In this document: positions 8,706-17,055 of the stretch, piece after piece
Layout of the letters: each line of letters begins with the position of its first letter
How positions within the stretch are numbered: position 1 is the first letter of the stretch
From: Massilia sp. ZL223
Lineage (GTDB): Bacteria > Pseudomonadota > Gammaproteobacteria > Burkholderiales > Burkholderiaceae_D
Direction: 5' to 3'
NCBI RefSeq assembly: GCF_018119395.1
Contig: NZ_JAGPWD010000047.1
Coordinates: forward strand, 1-40,820
DNA: 40,820 bases
Notes under the pieces: generated by a model
What the model was told of the DNA's origin: nothing
Database searches by the model: none
The model's input: only the letters and a program-made list of their open reading frames with translations
Position numbers and translations under genes: made by a program

Positions 8706-8996
8706 TCAATGCAGCACGGGACTGGACAGCCAGTCCAGGCGTCCGAGCCGGGCCAGCAACTCCCGGGTGCCGTTGCCGCCGTTGGCATCGGTATCGAATT
8801 CGTGAAGGTAATACACGCTGGATTCGTAAGTGGCGACCAGCACGCACGGACTGTCGAGCAGGTAGGTGCGTCCCTGCAAGTCCAGGATGGCGTTCTCGGC
8901 GCTGCGCGGATCGGTGGTCAGGGTGTCGGTCCATGCGAGGATCGCGCCTTCTCCATCGCGCACATAAATGCGGAAGGTGCCGGATTGCCGTTTCAT
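8706..8996 (-). CDS. Small hypothetical protein upstream of the antiporter
   Basis: 96 residues. I start at the ATG at 8994-8996, preceded by GGAAAG; the frame is open further upstream but into the divergent promoter region. The protein looks soluble (MKRQSGTFRIYVRDG, then VLVATYESSVYYLHEFD) with no signal peptide. I do not recognise the family. Its position 18 bases before the antiporter suggests a shared transcript. Confidence 0.7.
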   Translation of the reverse strand: MKRQSGTFRIYVRDGEGAILAWTDTLTTDPRSAENAILDLQGRTYLLDSPCVLVATYESSVYYLHEFDTDANGGNGTRELLARLGRLDWLSSPVLH

Positions 8997-9117
8997 GCTC
9001 GCTTTCCGAAGTCGCCGACGAGGAGGAGAACCCATGGTACACCCCATTTCCACGCCGCGCCGGACGGCAGGCGCGCCGTGCCGGGGGCCAGGAAAGAATC
9101 CGGTCCCGCCCCTTGAA

Positions 9118-9147
9118 ATACTCCGGCTATACTCCATATGGAGTATA
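9118..9147. promoter_or_regulatory. Palindromic operator of the RHH regulator
   Basis: A perfect 20-base palindrome TATACTCCATATGGAGTATA spans 9128-9147. An additional half-site ATACTCC lies at 9118-9124, so three half-sites occur at 11-base steps (9118, 9129, 9140). A TTGAAA hexamer at 9113-9118 may be the -35 element, which would place the operator over the -10 region. This fits autoregulation by the ribbon-helix-helix protein just downstream. Confidence 0.75.
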
Positions 9148-9168
9148 GAAAACGAAAAGGGGATGGTC

Positions 9169-9585
9169 ATGAAGCTCGTAGCATCGCAACACAAGCTGCC
9201 CGACAGCGACAAGGTCACGGTCAATGTCGGCCTGGTCGACCTGGCCCAGCTGGACCTGCTGGTCGAGGAAGGCTTTTATTCCAACCGCACCGATTTCGTG
9301 CGCACCGCAATTCGCAACCTGCTGCAGGTCCACGCCGAGACGATCCGGCAAACCGTGGTGCGCAAGCGCTACGTGATGGGCATGCACCGCTACTCGCGCC
9401 GCGAACTCGAGCAGGTCGCGGCCGGCGGGCAGCAGCTGGACATCCAGGTGCTCGGCCTGGCCGTCATCGAGGACGACGTCGCTCCCGAGCTGGCCCGCAC
9501 GGCCATTTCATCGGTCCAGGTCCTTGGCGCATTCGTCGCCCCCCCAGCCGTCAGGGAAGCCCTGGCGGACCGCATTCACATTTAG
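9169..9585 (+). CDS. Ribbon-helix-helix (CopG/NikR-like) transcriptional regulator
   Basis: 138 residues. The N-terminal part is a ribbon-helix-helix domain: strand KVTVNVGLVDLAQLD followed by helices with FYSNRTDFVRTAIRNLL. The C-terminal half (about 65-138) is a small domain of unknown ligand. I choose the ATG at 9169 because the GGGG ribosome site is 6 bases before it; an ATG at 9163 lies too close. A perfect palindrome with an extra half-site sits in its promoter region. It is followed after 10 bases by an esterase gene and so probably controls its own transcript and the esterase. Confidence 0.82.
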   Translation: MKLVASQHKLPDSDKVTVNVGLVDLAQLDLLVEEGFYSNRTDFVRTAIRNLLQVHAETIRQTVVRKRYVMGMHRYSRRELEQVAAGGQQLDIQVLGLAVIEDDVAPELARTAISSVQVLGAFVAPPAVREALADRIHI

Positions 9586-9595
9586 AAGGACAGGC

Positions 9596-10699
9596 ATGAA
9601 ACCTATCGATCGCTTTATCTCCCAGATGGTGGAGTCGGCCAGGCTCGCGCAGACGCAGGACGCGTCGGCGGCCACGGCATTGATCCAGAAGGCGCTGGCC
9701 GAATCCGGCCTGCTGCCGCATGGCGTCCAGGCGCCCCAGGCGCCTTTCGCCAACCCGGGCCAGGCGCCCTTCGTCGATCTCAACCCGGCGCCCCGATGGA
9801 GCGCACGGATGGGCCGCCGACACGCGCCGGGCGCACGCCAGGCCAAAGCGGACCCGCGCGCTCCCGGCCGCTTCATCGATGGCAGCTTCAGCTGCGGCGC
9901 CGGCACCCGTCACTACAAGCTCTACATCCCGGCGCAGCCCGCGAAGCAGCCGCGCGCCCTGGTCGTGATGCTGCACGGCTGCACCCAGAACCCGGACGAT
10001 TTCGCGACCGGCACCGCCATGAACGCGCTGGCCGAGGAGCACGGCTGCCTGGTGCTCTATCCGGCGCAGGACAAGGGCGCCAACCACAACGGCTGCTGGA
10101 ACTGGTTCGAGACCGCGCACCAGGCGCGCGAGCAGGGCGAACCCGCCATCCTGGCCGGCATGACCCGCCAGGTAATGGCCGAGCATGAGGCCGACCCGGC
10201 GCGTGTGTTCGTCGCCGGCCTTTCGGCGGGCGGCGCGATGGCGGCCATCCTGGGCGCCGAATATCCGGACCTGTATGCGGCGGTCGGCGTCCATTCCGGC
10301 CTGCCCGCCGGCAGCGCCAGGGACATGATGTCCGGGCTGAAGGCGATGCGGGAGCCGGGCAAGGCGAAGAAGCTGCGCAAGGGCGTAGCGGCGATCGTGA
10401 TCCACGGCGACGCCGACCACCTGGTCAACGCCGGCAACGGCGAAGCGGTGCTGGGCCAGTTCCTGAAGGCCCAGGCGGCGCCGCTGCACAAGCACAGCGA
10501 GGCGCACGACCACGCCGGCCGGCGCTGTACCCGCAGCACCTGGCGCGACGAGGGCGGACGCACCGTACTCGAGCACTGGCAGCTGCACGGCGCCGGCCAC
10601 GCCTGGTCCGGCGGCAACCCGGCCGGGTCGCATACCGATGCCTCGGGACCGTCCGCCTCTGCCGAAATGCTGCGTTTCTTCCTGGCCCAGGGCGCCTGA
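9596..10699 (+). CDS. PHB-depolymerase family esterase
   Basis: 367 residues from the ATG at 9596 (ribosome site AGAAGGA). The first 90 residues are a low-complexity, Pro/Ala-rich linker without a classical signal peptide. The catalytic region has the oxyanion motif MLHGCTQNP (about 125-133), nucleophile S210 in GLSAGG, an aspartate in HGDADHLVN and a histidine in GAGHAWSGG. This matches the esterase/PHB depolymerase family (LpqC-like), which cleaves short polyesters or feruloyl-type esters. Lack of a signal suggests an intracellular form, perhaps acting on stored polyester. It is cotranscribed with the RHH regulator. Confidence 0.88.
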   Translation: MKPIDRFISQMVESARLAQTQDASAATALIQKALAESGLLPHGVQAPQAPFANPGQAPFVDLNPAPRWSARMGRRHAPGARQAKADPRAPGRFIDGSFSCGAGTRHYKLYIPAQPAKQPRALVVMLHGCTQNPDDFATGTAMNALAEEHGCLVLYPAQDKGANHNGCWNWFETAHQAREQGEPAILAGMTRQVMAEHEADPARVFVAGLSAGGAMAAILGAEYPDLYAAVGVHSGLPAGSARDMMSGLKAMREPGKAKKLRKGVAAIVIHGDADHLVNAGNGEAVLGQFLKAQAAPLHKHSEAHDHAGRRCTRSTWRDEGGRTVLEHWQLHGAGHAWSGGNPAGSHTDASGPSASAEMLRFFLAQGA

Positions 10700-10720
10700 G
10701 TCCCGCTCTGCCGCGGCGCC

Positions 10721-10749
10721 CTTGAATTTTCCGCATTGCAGCCCAATCT
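10721..10749 (+). promoter_or_regulatory. Sigma-32-like heat-shock promoter of htpX
   Basis: CTTGAA at 10721-10726, a 15-base spacer, then CCCAATCT at 10742-10749. This differs from the sigma-32 -10 consensus CCCCATNT at one position. A start point around 10757 would leave about 30 bases of leader with an AGGAGG ribosome site before the htpX ATG. htpX is a known heat-shock gene in enterobacteria. Confidence 0.65.
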
Positions 10750-10787
10750 TGGCATCCTGTCATCGATAGCTGTCAGGAGGCCTTCTC

Positions 10788-11663
10788 ATGAAGCGCATTG
10801 TCCTCTTCCTTGCCACCAACCTGGCCGTGGTGCTGGTGGTGTCGCTCGTGCTGAACCTGCTCGGCGTGGGCCGGGCCGTCACGGGGCAGGGGATCGATGT
10901 CGGCGCGCTGGCGGTGTTCTCGCTGGTGGTCGGCTTTACCGGCTCCTTCATTTCCCTCCTGCTGAGCAAACCCATGGCCAAGTGGTCGACCGGCGCGCGC
11001 GTCATCGACCAGCCGGCCAACTCCACCGAGATGTGGCTGGTCGATACCGTGCGCCGCCTGTCGGAGCGCGCCGGCATCGGCATGCCGGAAGTCGCCGTGT
11101 ACGAGGGCGAGCCGAACGCCTTCGCCACCGGCGCCTTCAAGAATTCCGCCCTGGTGGCAGTCTCCACCGGCCTGCTGCAGGGCATGAACCGCGACGAGGT
11201 CGAAGCGGTGCTCGGCCACGAAGTGGCCCACATCGCCAATGGCGACATGGTCACCTTGACCCTGATCCAGGGCGTGGTCAACACCTTCGTCGTGTTCCTG
11301 GCGCGCGTGGTCGGCTACTTCGTCGACAAGGTTCTGCTGCGCAGCGAAGGCGACCGTCCGGGCATCGGCTACATGGTCACCGTCTTCGTGTGCGAGATCG
11401 CCTTCGGCATCCTGGCCTCGATCATCGTGGCCTGGTTCTCGCGCAAGCGCGAGTTCCGCGCCGACGCCGGCTCGGCCAGGCTGCTGGGCAGCCCGGTGCC
11501 GATGCAGCACGCGCTGGCCCGCCTCGGCGGCCTGGCCCCGGGCGCGCTGCCGCAGTCGATGGCCGCTTCCGGCATTTCCGGCAGCGGCGGCGGCTGGGGC
11601 GCCCTGTTCTCGACCCACCCGCCGATGGAGCAGCGCATCGCCGCGCTCCAGTCGCTGCGCTGA
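10788..11663 (+). CDS. htpX: HtpX membrane zinc metalloprotease
   Basis: 291 residues, usual length. HtpX is an M48 inner-membrane protease that removes damaged membrane proteins, partly redundant with FtsH. Two N-terminal membrane segments (about 4-26 and 38-60) are followed by the zinc motif HEVAH (H144, E145, H148) and the third ligand region EFRADAGSA near residue 222; two more hydrophobic segments lie between. The C-terminal STHPPMEQRIAALQ motif is typical. A strong AGGAGG ribosome site and a sigma-32-like promoter precede it. Confidence 0.97.
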   Translation: MKRIVLFLATNLAVVLVVSLVLNLLGVGRAVTGQGIDVGALAVFSLVVGFTGSFISLLLSKPMAKWSTGARVIDQPANSTEMWLVDTVRRLSERAGIGMPEVAVYEGEPNAFATGAFKNSALVAVSTGLLQGMNRDEVEAVLGHEVAHIANGDMVTLTLIQGVVNTFVVFLARVVGYFVDKVLLRSEGDRPGIGYMVTVFVCEIAFGILASIIVAWFSRKREFRADAGSARLLGSPVPMQHALARLGGLAPGALPQSMAASGISGSGGGWGALFSTHPPMEQRIAALQSLR

Positions 11664-11690
11664 CCCTGATTCAATAAGAACCGCTGCCTG

Positions 11691-12314
11691 ATGAGCCAAT
11701 ACTTCGAGATCCATCACGAGAACCCGCAACCGCGCCTGATCAAGCAGGCAGCGCAGATCGTCGGTGCGGGCGGGATCGTCGCCATTCCCACCGATTCAGC
11801 CTATGCGCTGGTCTGCCGCCTGGACGACAAGGCGGCCGTGGAAAAGCTGCGCCGCATCCGCGGCGTCGACGACAAGCACCACCTGACCCTCCTGGTGCGC
11901 GACCTGTCCGAGATCGCTCTCTACGCGCGCGTCGACAATGCCCAGTACCGTCTGCTCAAGGCCACCATGCCGGGACCCTATACGGTGATCCTCGAAGCCA
12001 CGCGCGAACTGCCGCGCCGCCTGTCCCACCCGTCGCGCAAGACCATCGGCCTGCGCGTGCCGGAAAACCGCATCACCCTGGCGCTGCTGGAAGAACTGGG
12101 CGAGCCGCTGATCGGCACCACCCTGCAGCTGCCCGGCGACGACCACATGCTGTCCGATCCGGAAGAGGTGCAGGAACGCCTCGGCAAGCAGATCGAGCTG
12201 GTGATCGACGGCGGCGCCGGCACCCTGGAACCCACCACCGTGGTCGACCTGACCGGGCCTGCGCCGGAGCTGGTGCGCGAGGGCAGGGGAGACCCGTCCG
12301 CGTTCGGCCTCTGA
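11691..12314 (+). CDS. L-threonylcarbamoyladenylate synthase-type protein (Sua5/YciO/YrdC)
   Basis: 207 residues, a single YrdC-type domain of the YciO subgroup. Family hallmarks include GGIVAIPTDSAYALVCR (nucleotide and substrate site), KLRRIRG, PGPYTVILEA and TIGLRVPENR. The true TsaC/Sua5 enzymes make threonylcarbamoyl-AMP for the t6A37 tRNA modification; YciO proteins share the fold but their role is less certain. It follows htpX by 27 bases. Confidence 0.88.
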   Translation: MSQYFEIHHENPQPRLIKQAAQIVGAGGIVAIPTDSAYALVCRLDDKAAVEKLRRIRGVDDKHHLTLLVRDLSEIALYARVDNAQYRLLKATMPGPYTVILEATRELPRRLSHPSRKTIGLRVPENRITLALLEELGEPLIGTTLQLPGDDHMLSDPEEVQERLGKQIELVIDGGAGTLEPTTVVDLTGPAPELVREGRGDPSAFGL

Positions 12315-12366
12315 GGCCGCATTCCCCCACCTTTTCGCCTGCCGGCCTGCCCGGCGGGCGCTCTGT

Positions 12367-12372
12367 TAGAAT
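12367..12372 (+). promoter_or_regulatory. Candidate -10 element giving a leaderless site-2 protease mRNA
   Basis: TAGAAT ends 7 bases before the ATG at 12379, so the predicted +1 is the A of the start codon. There is no ribosome site before this ATG. No clear -35; a GC-rich hairpin (GCCTGCCGG with CCGGCGGGC) lies just upstream at about 12338-12359. Confidence 0.35.
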
Positions 12373-12378
12373 TCCCTT

Positions 12379-13035
12379 ATGGATCCAGAAATTGTACGCA
12401 ACATCGCAGTCTACGCACTGCCCGTTCTTTTTGCGATTACCCTGCACGAAGCCGCCCACGCCTATGCCGCCAAGTACTTCGGCGATAACACCGCCTATTC
12501 ACAGGGGCGCATGAGCCTCAATCCCCTGGTGCACATCGACGTGCTGGGCACCATCGTCATTCCCATCGCGCTCTACCTGACCAGCGGTTTCGTGTTCGGC
12601 TACGCCAAGCCGGTGCCGGTGGACTTTTCCCGCCTGCGCAATCCCAAGAAGCAGATGGCCTGGGTGGCGCTCGCCGGTCCCGGCGCGAACTTCCTGATGG
12701 CCTTCCTGTGGCTGGTGATGGCGGCGCTGCTGGTCGCCTTCCAGGTGAACGAAGCCTTCCCGCACAAGGTGGCCCAGGCCGGTGTGTTCACCAACCTGCT
12801 GATGTTCGCCTTCAACCTGTTCCCGATTCCGCCGCTGGATGGCGGCCGCGTCGTCACCAGCCTGCTGCCGCACCGCCTGGCCTACAAGTTCGCGGCGATC
12901 GAGCCGTACGGCTTCTTCATCGTGCTGGCGCTGATCTTCTTCAAGCTGCTGGGCTTCTGGGTGATCCCGGTGATGGCGCTCGGCGAGATCATGCTCAAAC
13001 TGATCGCTTCGCCCTTGTATTTACTTTTGAGCTGA
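12379..13035 (+). CDS. Site-2 protease family (M50) membrane protein
   Basis: 218 residues, a compact M50 protease with about five or six membrane segments. The zinc motif is HEAAH (H23, E24, H27) in the first segment and the third ligand is D154 in NLFPIPPLDGG, as in the SpoIVFB/YwhC-like group. No PDZ domain. It should cut substrates within the inner membrane; targets are unknown. It stops one base before the trpS start, so the two are tightly linked in one operon. Confidence 0.93.
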   Translation: MDPEIVRNIAVYALPVLFAITLHEAAHAYAAKYFGDNTAYSQGRMSLNPLVHIDVLGTIVIPIALYLTSGFVFGYAKPVPVDFSRLRNPKKQMAWVALAGPGANFLMAFLWLVMAALLVAFQVNEAFPHKVAQAGVFTNLLMFAFNLFPIPPLDGGRVVTSLLPHRLAYKFAAIEPYGFFIVLALIFFKLLGFWVIPVMALGEIMLKLIASPLYLLLS

Positions 13036-13036
13036 C

Positions 13037-14251
13037 ATGTATCCCGACCGCGTCGTCTCCGGCATGCGCCCGACGGGCGCCCTGCACCTGGGGCACTACC
13101 ATGGCGCGCTGAAGAACTGGATCACCCTGCAGGCCGAGCATCCCTGCCTGTTCTTCGTCGCCGACTGGCACGCGCTGACCACGCACTACGACGACCCTGG
13201 CATCGTCGAGCGCAGCACCTGGGACATGGTGATCGACTGGCTCGCCGCCGGCATCGACCCGTCCCAGGCGACCATCTTCATCCAGTCGAAAGTCCCGGAG
13301 CACGCGGAACTGCACCTGCTGCTGTCGATGGCCACGCCGCTCGGCTGGCTCGAACGGGTGCCGACCTACAAGGACCAGATCGAGAACCTGGCCAGGAATC
13401 GGGCAAATACGGACCTCGCCACCTACGGCTTCCTCGGCTACCCGCTGCTGCAGGCCGCCGATGTCCTGATCTACCGCGCCAGCATGGTGCCGGTGGGCGA
13501 GGACCAGCTGCCGCACGTCGAGATGATGCGCGAGATCGCACGCCGCTTCAATCACATCTACGGCAAGGAAAAGGGCTTCGAAGAGAAGGCCATGGCGGCC
13601 GTGAAGAAGCTGGGCAGCAAGCGCGCCAGGCTGTACCTGGAGCTGCGCACCGCCTACCACCAGGAAGGCGAGACCGACGCCCTGGAGCAGGCGAAGGCCA
13701 TGCTGGACGACGCCGGCAGCCTGTCGAACATCGACCGCGAGCGCCTGTTCGGCTACCTGGAAGGCAGCCGCAGGATCATCCTGGCCGAACCGCAGGCCTT
13801 GCTCACCGAGTCGTCGCGCCTGCCGGGACTGGACGGCCGCAAGATGTCCAAGAGCTACGGCAACGCGATCGGGCTGCGCGAGGAGCGCGGCAGCGTGGAA
13901 AAGAAGATCCGCACCATGCCGACCGACCCGGCGCGCGTGCGCCGCCTTGATGCGGGCGATCCGAAGCGCTGCCCGGTGTGGCAGCTGCACGAGGCGTATT
14001 CGGATGCGCCGACGCGCGAATGGGTGGTGAAGGGCTGCACCAGCGCCGGCATCGGCTGCATCGAGTGCAAGCAGCCGGTCATCGACGGCGTGCTGGCCGA
14101 GCAGGAACCGATGCGCGAACGCGCCCAGCCCTACCTGGACGATCCGACGCTGGTGCGCGCGATCGTGGCCGACGGCTGCGACAAGGCGCGCAAACTGGCG
14201 CAGGAAACGATGCGCGATGTGCGCGAAGCGATGGGGATTTCCTACACCTGA
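13037..14251 (+). CDS. trpS: Tryptophanyl-tRNA synthetase
   Basis: 404 residues. Class Ic synthetase that charges tRNA-Trp in the cytosol. The HIGH motif is HLGH (17-20) and the KMSKS motif is intact (in GRKMSKSYGN, about residue 275). At about 400 residues it is longer than the 330-residue E. coli type because of an extra helical region before KMSKS (LGSKRARLYLELRT and following), which is the usual form in betaproteobacteria. It begins one base after the site-2 protease stop and is followed by a methyltransferase. Confidence 0.97.
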   Translation: MYPDRVVSGMRPTGALHLGHYHGALKNWITLQAEHPCLFFVADWHALTTHYDDPGIVERSTWDMVIDWLAAGIDPSQATIFIQSKVPEHAELHLLLSMATPLGWLERVPTYKDQIENLARNRANTDLATYGFLGYPLLQAADVLIYRASMVPVGEDQLPHVEMMREIARRFNHIYGKEKGFEEKAMAAVKKLGSKRARLYLELRTAYHQEGETDALEQAKAMLDDAGSLSNIDRERLFGYLEGSRRIILAEPQALLTESSRLPGLDGRKMSKSYGNAIGLREERGSVEKKIRTMPTDPARVRRLDAGDPKRCPVWQLHEAYSDAPTREWVVKGCTSAGIGCIECKQPVIDGVLAEQEPMRERAQPYLDDPTLVRAIVADGCDKARKLAQETMRDVREAMGISYT

Positions 14252-14253
14252 AG

Positions 14254-14847
14254 ATGAGCATGACAAATTCGCCGATCAACATGATGAACCTGCCGGCGTC
14301 GAACTGGGTCCAGCGCTTCGCGCCCTTGGTCCCGGAGGGCGAGGTGCTGGACCTGGCCTGCGGCACCGGCCGCCATACGCGCCTGCTGGCCGCCCTCGGC
14401 CACCCGGTGCTGGCCCTGGACCGCAAGCCGGAGGTGCTGGCCACCAGCGCCGGTCCCGGCGTCACCACCATGGAATACGACCTCGAGGACGGTTCGCCCT
14501 GGCCCTTCGAGGAGGGGCGCTTCGCCGCCATCGTCGTCACCAATTATCTGTATCGCCCGCTGTTCCCGCACCTGGCCGCGAGCCTCCGCCCGGACGGCAT
14601 CCTGATCTACGAAACCTTCGCGCAGGGGAACCAGATCTACGGCAAGCCCTCGAATCCGGAATTCCTGCTGGCGCCGGGCGAATTGCTGGCGCTGGCCCAG
14701 GCCGGCGGCCTGCAGGTGCTGGCCTACGAGGACGGCCACGTCGACCGGCCTAATGCCGCCCAGGTGCAGCGCCTGTGCGCGGCGGGCCCGGCATTCGGCA
14801 AAACCGAAGCCAAGCTCGACCATATTGTGGTCAGGAATGAACCATAG
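14254..14847 (+). CDS. Class I SAM-dependent methyltransferase
   Basis: 197 residues. Motif I VLDLACGTGRHTRLL (SAM-binding glycine loop) lies near residues 32-46 and motif II near VLALDRKPE. The fold is Methyltransf_11/25-like; substrate unknown. I start at the ATG at 14254, three bases after trpS; ATG 14260 is an equal alternative. The last residues (KLDHIVVRNEP) are typical of relatives beside trpS and dapA. Confidence 0.88.
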   Translation: MSMTNSPINMMNLPASNWVQRFAPLVPEGEVLDLACGTGRHTRLLAALGHPVLALDRKPEVLATSAGPGVTTMEYDLEDGSPWPFEEGRFAAIVVTNYLYRPLFPHLAASLRPDGILIYETFAQGNQIYGKPSNPEFLLAPGELLALAQAGGLQVLAYEDGHVDRPNAAQVQRLCAAGPAFGKTEAKLDHIVVRNEP

Positions 14848-14862
14848 CGGCGGGCGATCCGC

Positions 14863-14868
14863 TACAAT
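14863..14868 (+). promoter_or_regulatory. Candidate -10 element upstream of dapA
   Basis: TACAAT 34 bases before the dapA ATG, in the 54-base gap after the methyltransferase. The -35 is weak. It may give dapA-bamC their own promoter in addition to read-through. Confidence 0.35.
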
Positions 14869-14901
14869 CAGACTTTTATTTACTGGCACGGTCCAAAGAT
14901 T

Positions 14902-15786
14902 ATGATTAAGGGCAGCATCGTAGCAATCGTCACCCCGATGTTCGAAGACGGCAGTCTTGACCGCGACTCCCTGCGCAAACTGCTCGACTGGCACATCGCG
15001 GAAGGCACCGACGCGGTCGTCATCGTCGGCACGACGGGCGAATCGGCCACCGTTTCCCCGGAAGAGCACTGCGAACTGGTGAAGCTGGCGGTCGACCACG
15101 TCGCCAAGCGCATTCCCGTGATCGCCGGCACCGGCGGCAATTCGACCGTCGAGGCGATCGCGCTGACGCGCCACGCCAAGGAAGTGGGCGCCGACGCCTC
15201 GCTCCAGGTGGTGCCGTACTACAACCGTCCGACGCAAGAAGGCATGTACCGCCACTTCCGCACCATCGCGGAAGCCGTCGACCTGCCGATCATCCTGTAC
15301 AACGTGCCGGGCCGCACCGTGGCCGACATGAGCAACGAGACCATCGCGCGCCTGGCCCCGATCGACAACATCGTCGGCGTCAAGGACGCCACCGGCAACC
15401 TCGCCCGCGGCATCGACCTGCTGCGCATGGTCGACAAGTCCTTCGGCGTCTATTCCGGCGACGACGCGACCGCGATGGCGCTGATGTTCTGCGGCGGCGC
15501 CGGCAATATTTCGGTCACCGCCAACGTCGCTCCGCGCGCCATGCACGAACTGTGCGTGGCCGCCATGGCCGGCGACATCGCGCGCGCGATCGAGATCAAC
15601 AACCGCGTGCTGGACCTGCACGGCAAGCTGTTCATCGAACCGAACCCGGTGCCGGTGAAGTGGGCGCTGGCCGAGATGGGCAAGATGCCGGCCGGGCTGC
15701 GCCTGCCGCTCGCGCCGCTGTCCGCGCAGTACCACGACACCGTGCGCGCCGCCCTGGTGGCCGCTGGCGTCCACCAACAGTCCTGA
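14902..15786 (+). CDS. dapA: 4-hydroxy-tetrahydrodipicolinate synthase
   Basis: 294 residues, usual length. It condenses pyruvate with aspartate semialdehyde in the lysine/meso-DAP pathway. The Schiff-base lysine is K161 (GVKDATG), with Y133 in LYNVPGR, T44/T45 in VGTTGESA, and R138 for the dicarboxylate. A TIM-barrel aldolase of the DapA/NanA superfamily; the motif set and the following bamC gene favour true DapA. It is followed after 42 bases by bamC, the classical dapA-dapX arrangement. Confidence 0.96.
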   Translation: MIKGSIVAIVTPMFEDGSLDRDSLRKLLDWHIAEGTDAVVIVGTTGESATVSPEEHCELVKLAVDHVAKRIPVIAGTGGNSTVEAIALTRHAKEVGADASLQVVPYYNRPTQEGMYRHFRTIAEAVDLPIILYNVPGRTVADMSNETIARLAPIDNIVGVKDATGNLARGIDLLRMVDKSFGVYSGDDATAMALMFCGGAGNISVTANVAPRAMHELCVAAMAGDIARAIEINNRVLDLHGKLFIEPNPVPVKWALAEMGKMPAGLRLPLAPLSAQYHDTVRAALVAAGVHQQS

Positions 15787-15828
15787 ATCCGCAAGGATTC
15801 GGGTTCCTAGTACCTGACATCGAACGAC

Positions 15829-16983
15829 ATGACTATTCGCAAGAAAACGACCCTGGTTTCCGCTTCCGCCGCCGGCCGTGCGCTGACGCTCACCGCGCTC
15901 GCGCTCAGCCTGGCTGCCTGCACCACCGTGTTCGAATCGGACAGGGTGGACTACCGGGGCGCCAAGAAAGCGGCGCCGCTGGACGTGCCGCCGGACCTGA
16001 CCCAGCTGCAGCGTGACAACCGCTACGCCGTCCCGGACGGCAAGGGTGTCGCCACCGCCTCCAGCTTCCAGCAATCGCGCGGCCAGCAAGGTGCGGCGCC
16101 GGTGGCCGGCGCGGCGGAAGCAGTGGGCCCGATCTCGAGCGAGTCCGTGCGCATCGAGCGCGCCGGCGACCAGCGCTGGCTGGTGGTCAAGCAGACTCCG
16201 GAACAGCTGTGGCCGCAGCTGCGCCAGTTCTGGGAGGACAACGGCTTCGCCCTCGAGGCCGAATCGGCCGCGACCGGCACCATGGAAACCAATTATGTCG
16301 AAGACCGGTCGAAGATCCCCCAGGACTTCCTGCGCAACACGCTGGGCCGGGTGTTCGACAAAGCCTGGTCGACCGGCATGAAAGACAAGTTCCGCACCCG
16401 CCTGGAACGCCTGCCTGACGGCTCGACCGAGATCTACGTGAGCCATCGCGGCGTCGAGGAAGTGCTGACCGGCCCGGCGAAGGAAACCACCACCTGGACC
16501 GCGCGTCCGAACGACCCGGGCCTGGAAGCGCAGTTCCTGGCGCGCATGGTGGCGCACCTGACCGGCAGCAAGGACGTCAAGACCGCCCAGGCGACCGTCA
16601 CCAACGCGCCGCTGCAGCCGCAGCACGCCAAGCTGGCGGGCGACAAGGTGGAAGTCGACGAAGGCTTCGACCGCGCATGGCGCCGTGTCGGCCTGGCGCT
16701 GGACCGCGTCGGCTTCACCGTCGAGGACCGCGACCGCGTGCAGGGCATCTACTTCGTGCGCTACGTCGATCCGGACGCGTCGAAGACGGAAGGCTTCTTC
16801 AAGCGCCTGTTCACCTTCGGCGAGGACGAGAAGGCCAAGGAAGCGCAGCGCTACCGCGTGCTGGTCAAGTCGCAGCAGGGCGCCAGCGTGAGCGAAGTGA
16901 CGGTGCAGACCAATGACGGCCAGGTGGCGAATTCGCCGACGGCGGCCAAGATCCTGAAGCTGCTGACTGACGAGCTGAAGTGA
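15829..16983 (+). CDS. bamC: Outer-membrane assembly lipoprotein BamC
   Basis: 384 residues. Lipoprotein signal with lipobox LAAC (C31). The N-terminal unstructured segment with DVPPDLTQLQ and NRYAVPDG is the part that in E. coli BamC contacts BamD; two helix-grip domains follow (about 100-220 and 270-384). It is part of the BAM complex that inserts beta-barrel proteins. Downstream of dapA as in E. coli, where it was called nlpB or dapX. A strong terminator follows the stop codon. Confidence 0.94.
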   Translation: MTIRKKTTLVSASAAGRALTLTALALSLAACTTVFESDRVDYRGAKKAAPLDVPPDLTQLQRDNRYAVPDGKGVATASSFQQSRGQQGAAPVAGAAEAVGPISSESVRIERAGDQRWLVVKQTPEQLWPQLRQFWEDNGFALEAESAATGTMETNYVEDRSKIPQDFLRNTLGRVFDKAWSTGMKDKFRTRLERLPDGSTEIYVSHRGVEEVLTGPAKETTTWTARPNDPGLEAQFLARMVAHLTGSKDVKTAQATVTNAPLQPQHAKLAGDKVEVDEGFDRAWRRVGLALDRVGFTVEDRDRVQGIYFVRYVDPDASKTEGFFKRLFTFGEDEKAKEAQRYRVLVKSQQGASVSEVTVQTNDGQVANSPTAAKILKLLTDELK

Positions 16984-17004
16984 TCTGATCTTCGCCTGCA
17001 ACTG

Positions 17005-17033
17005 AAAACCGGCCCTTGTGGGCCGGTTTTTTT
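17005..17033 (+). terminator. Rho-independent terminator of dapA-bamC
   Basis: Perfect 11-base stem AAAACCGGCCC / GGGCCGGTTTT with loop TTGT, and seven T at 17027-17033. The A-run on the other side could also serve leftward transcription. Confidence 0.95.
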
Positions 17034-17055
17034 ATGCGCTGGCGCTATGCGGGCA

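Noticed and set aside
12338..12359. GC-rich hairpin after the YciO-like gene as a terminator
   Set aside because: One mismatch and no T-run; not supported as a Rho-independent terminator.
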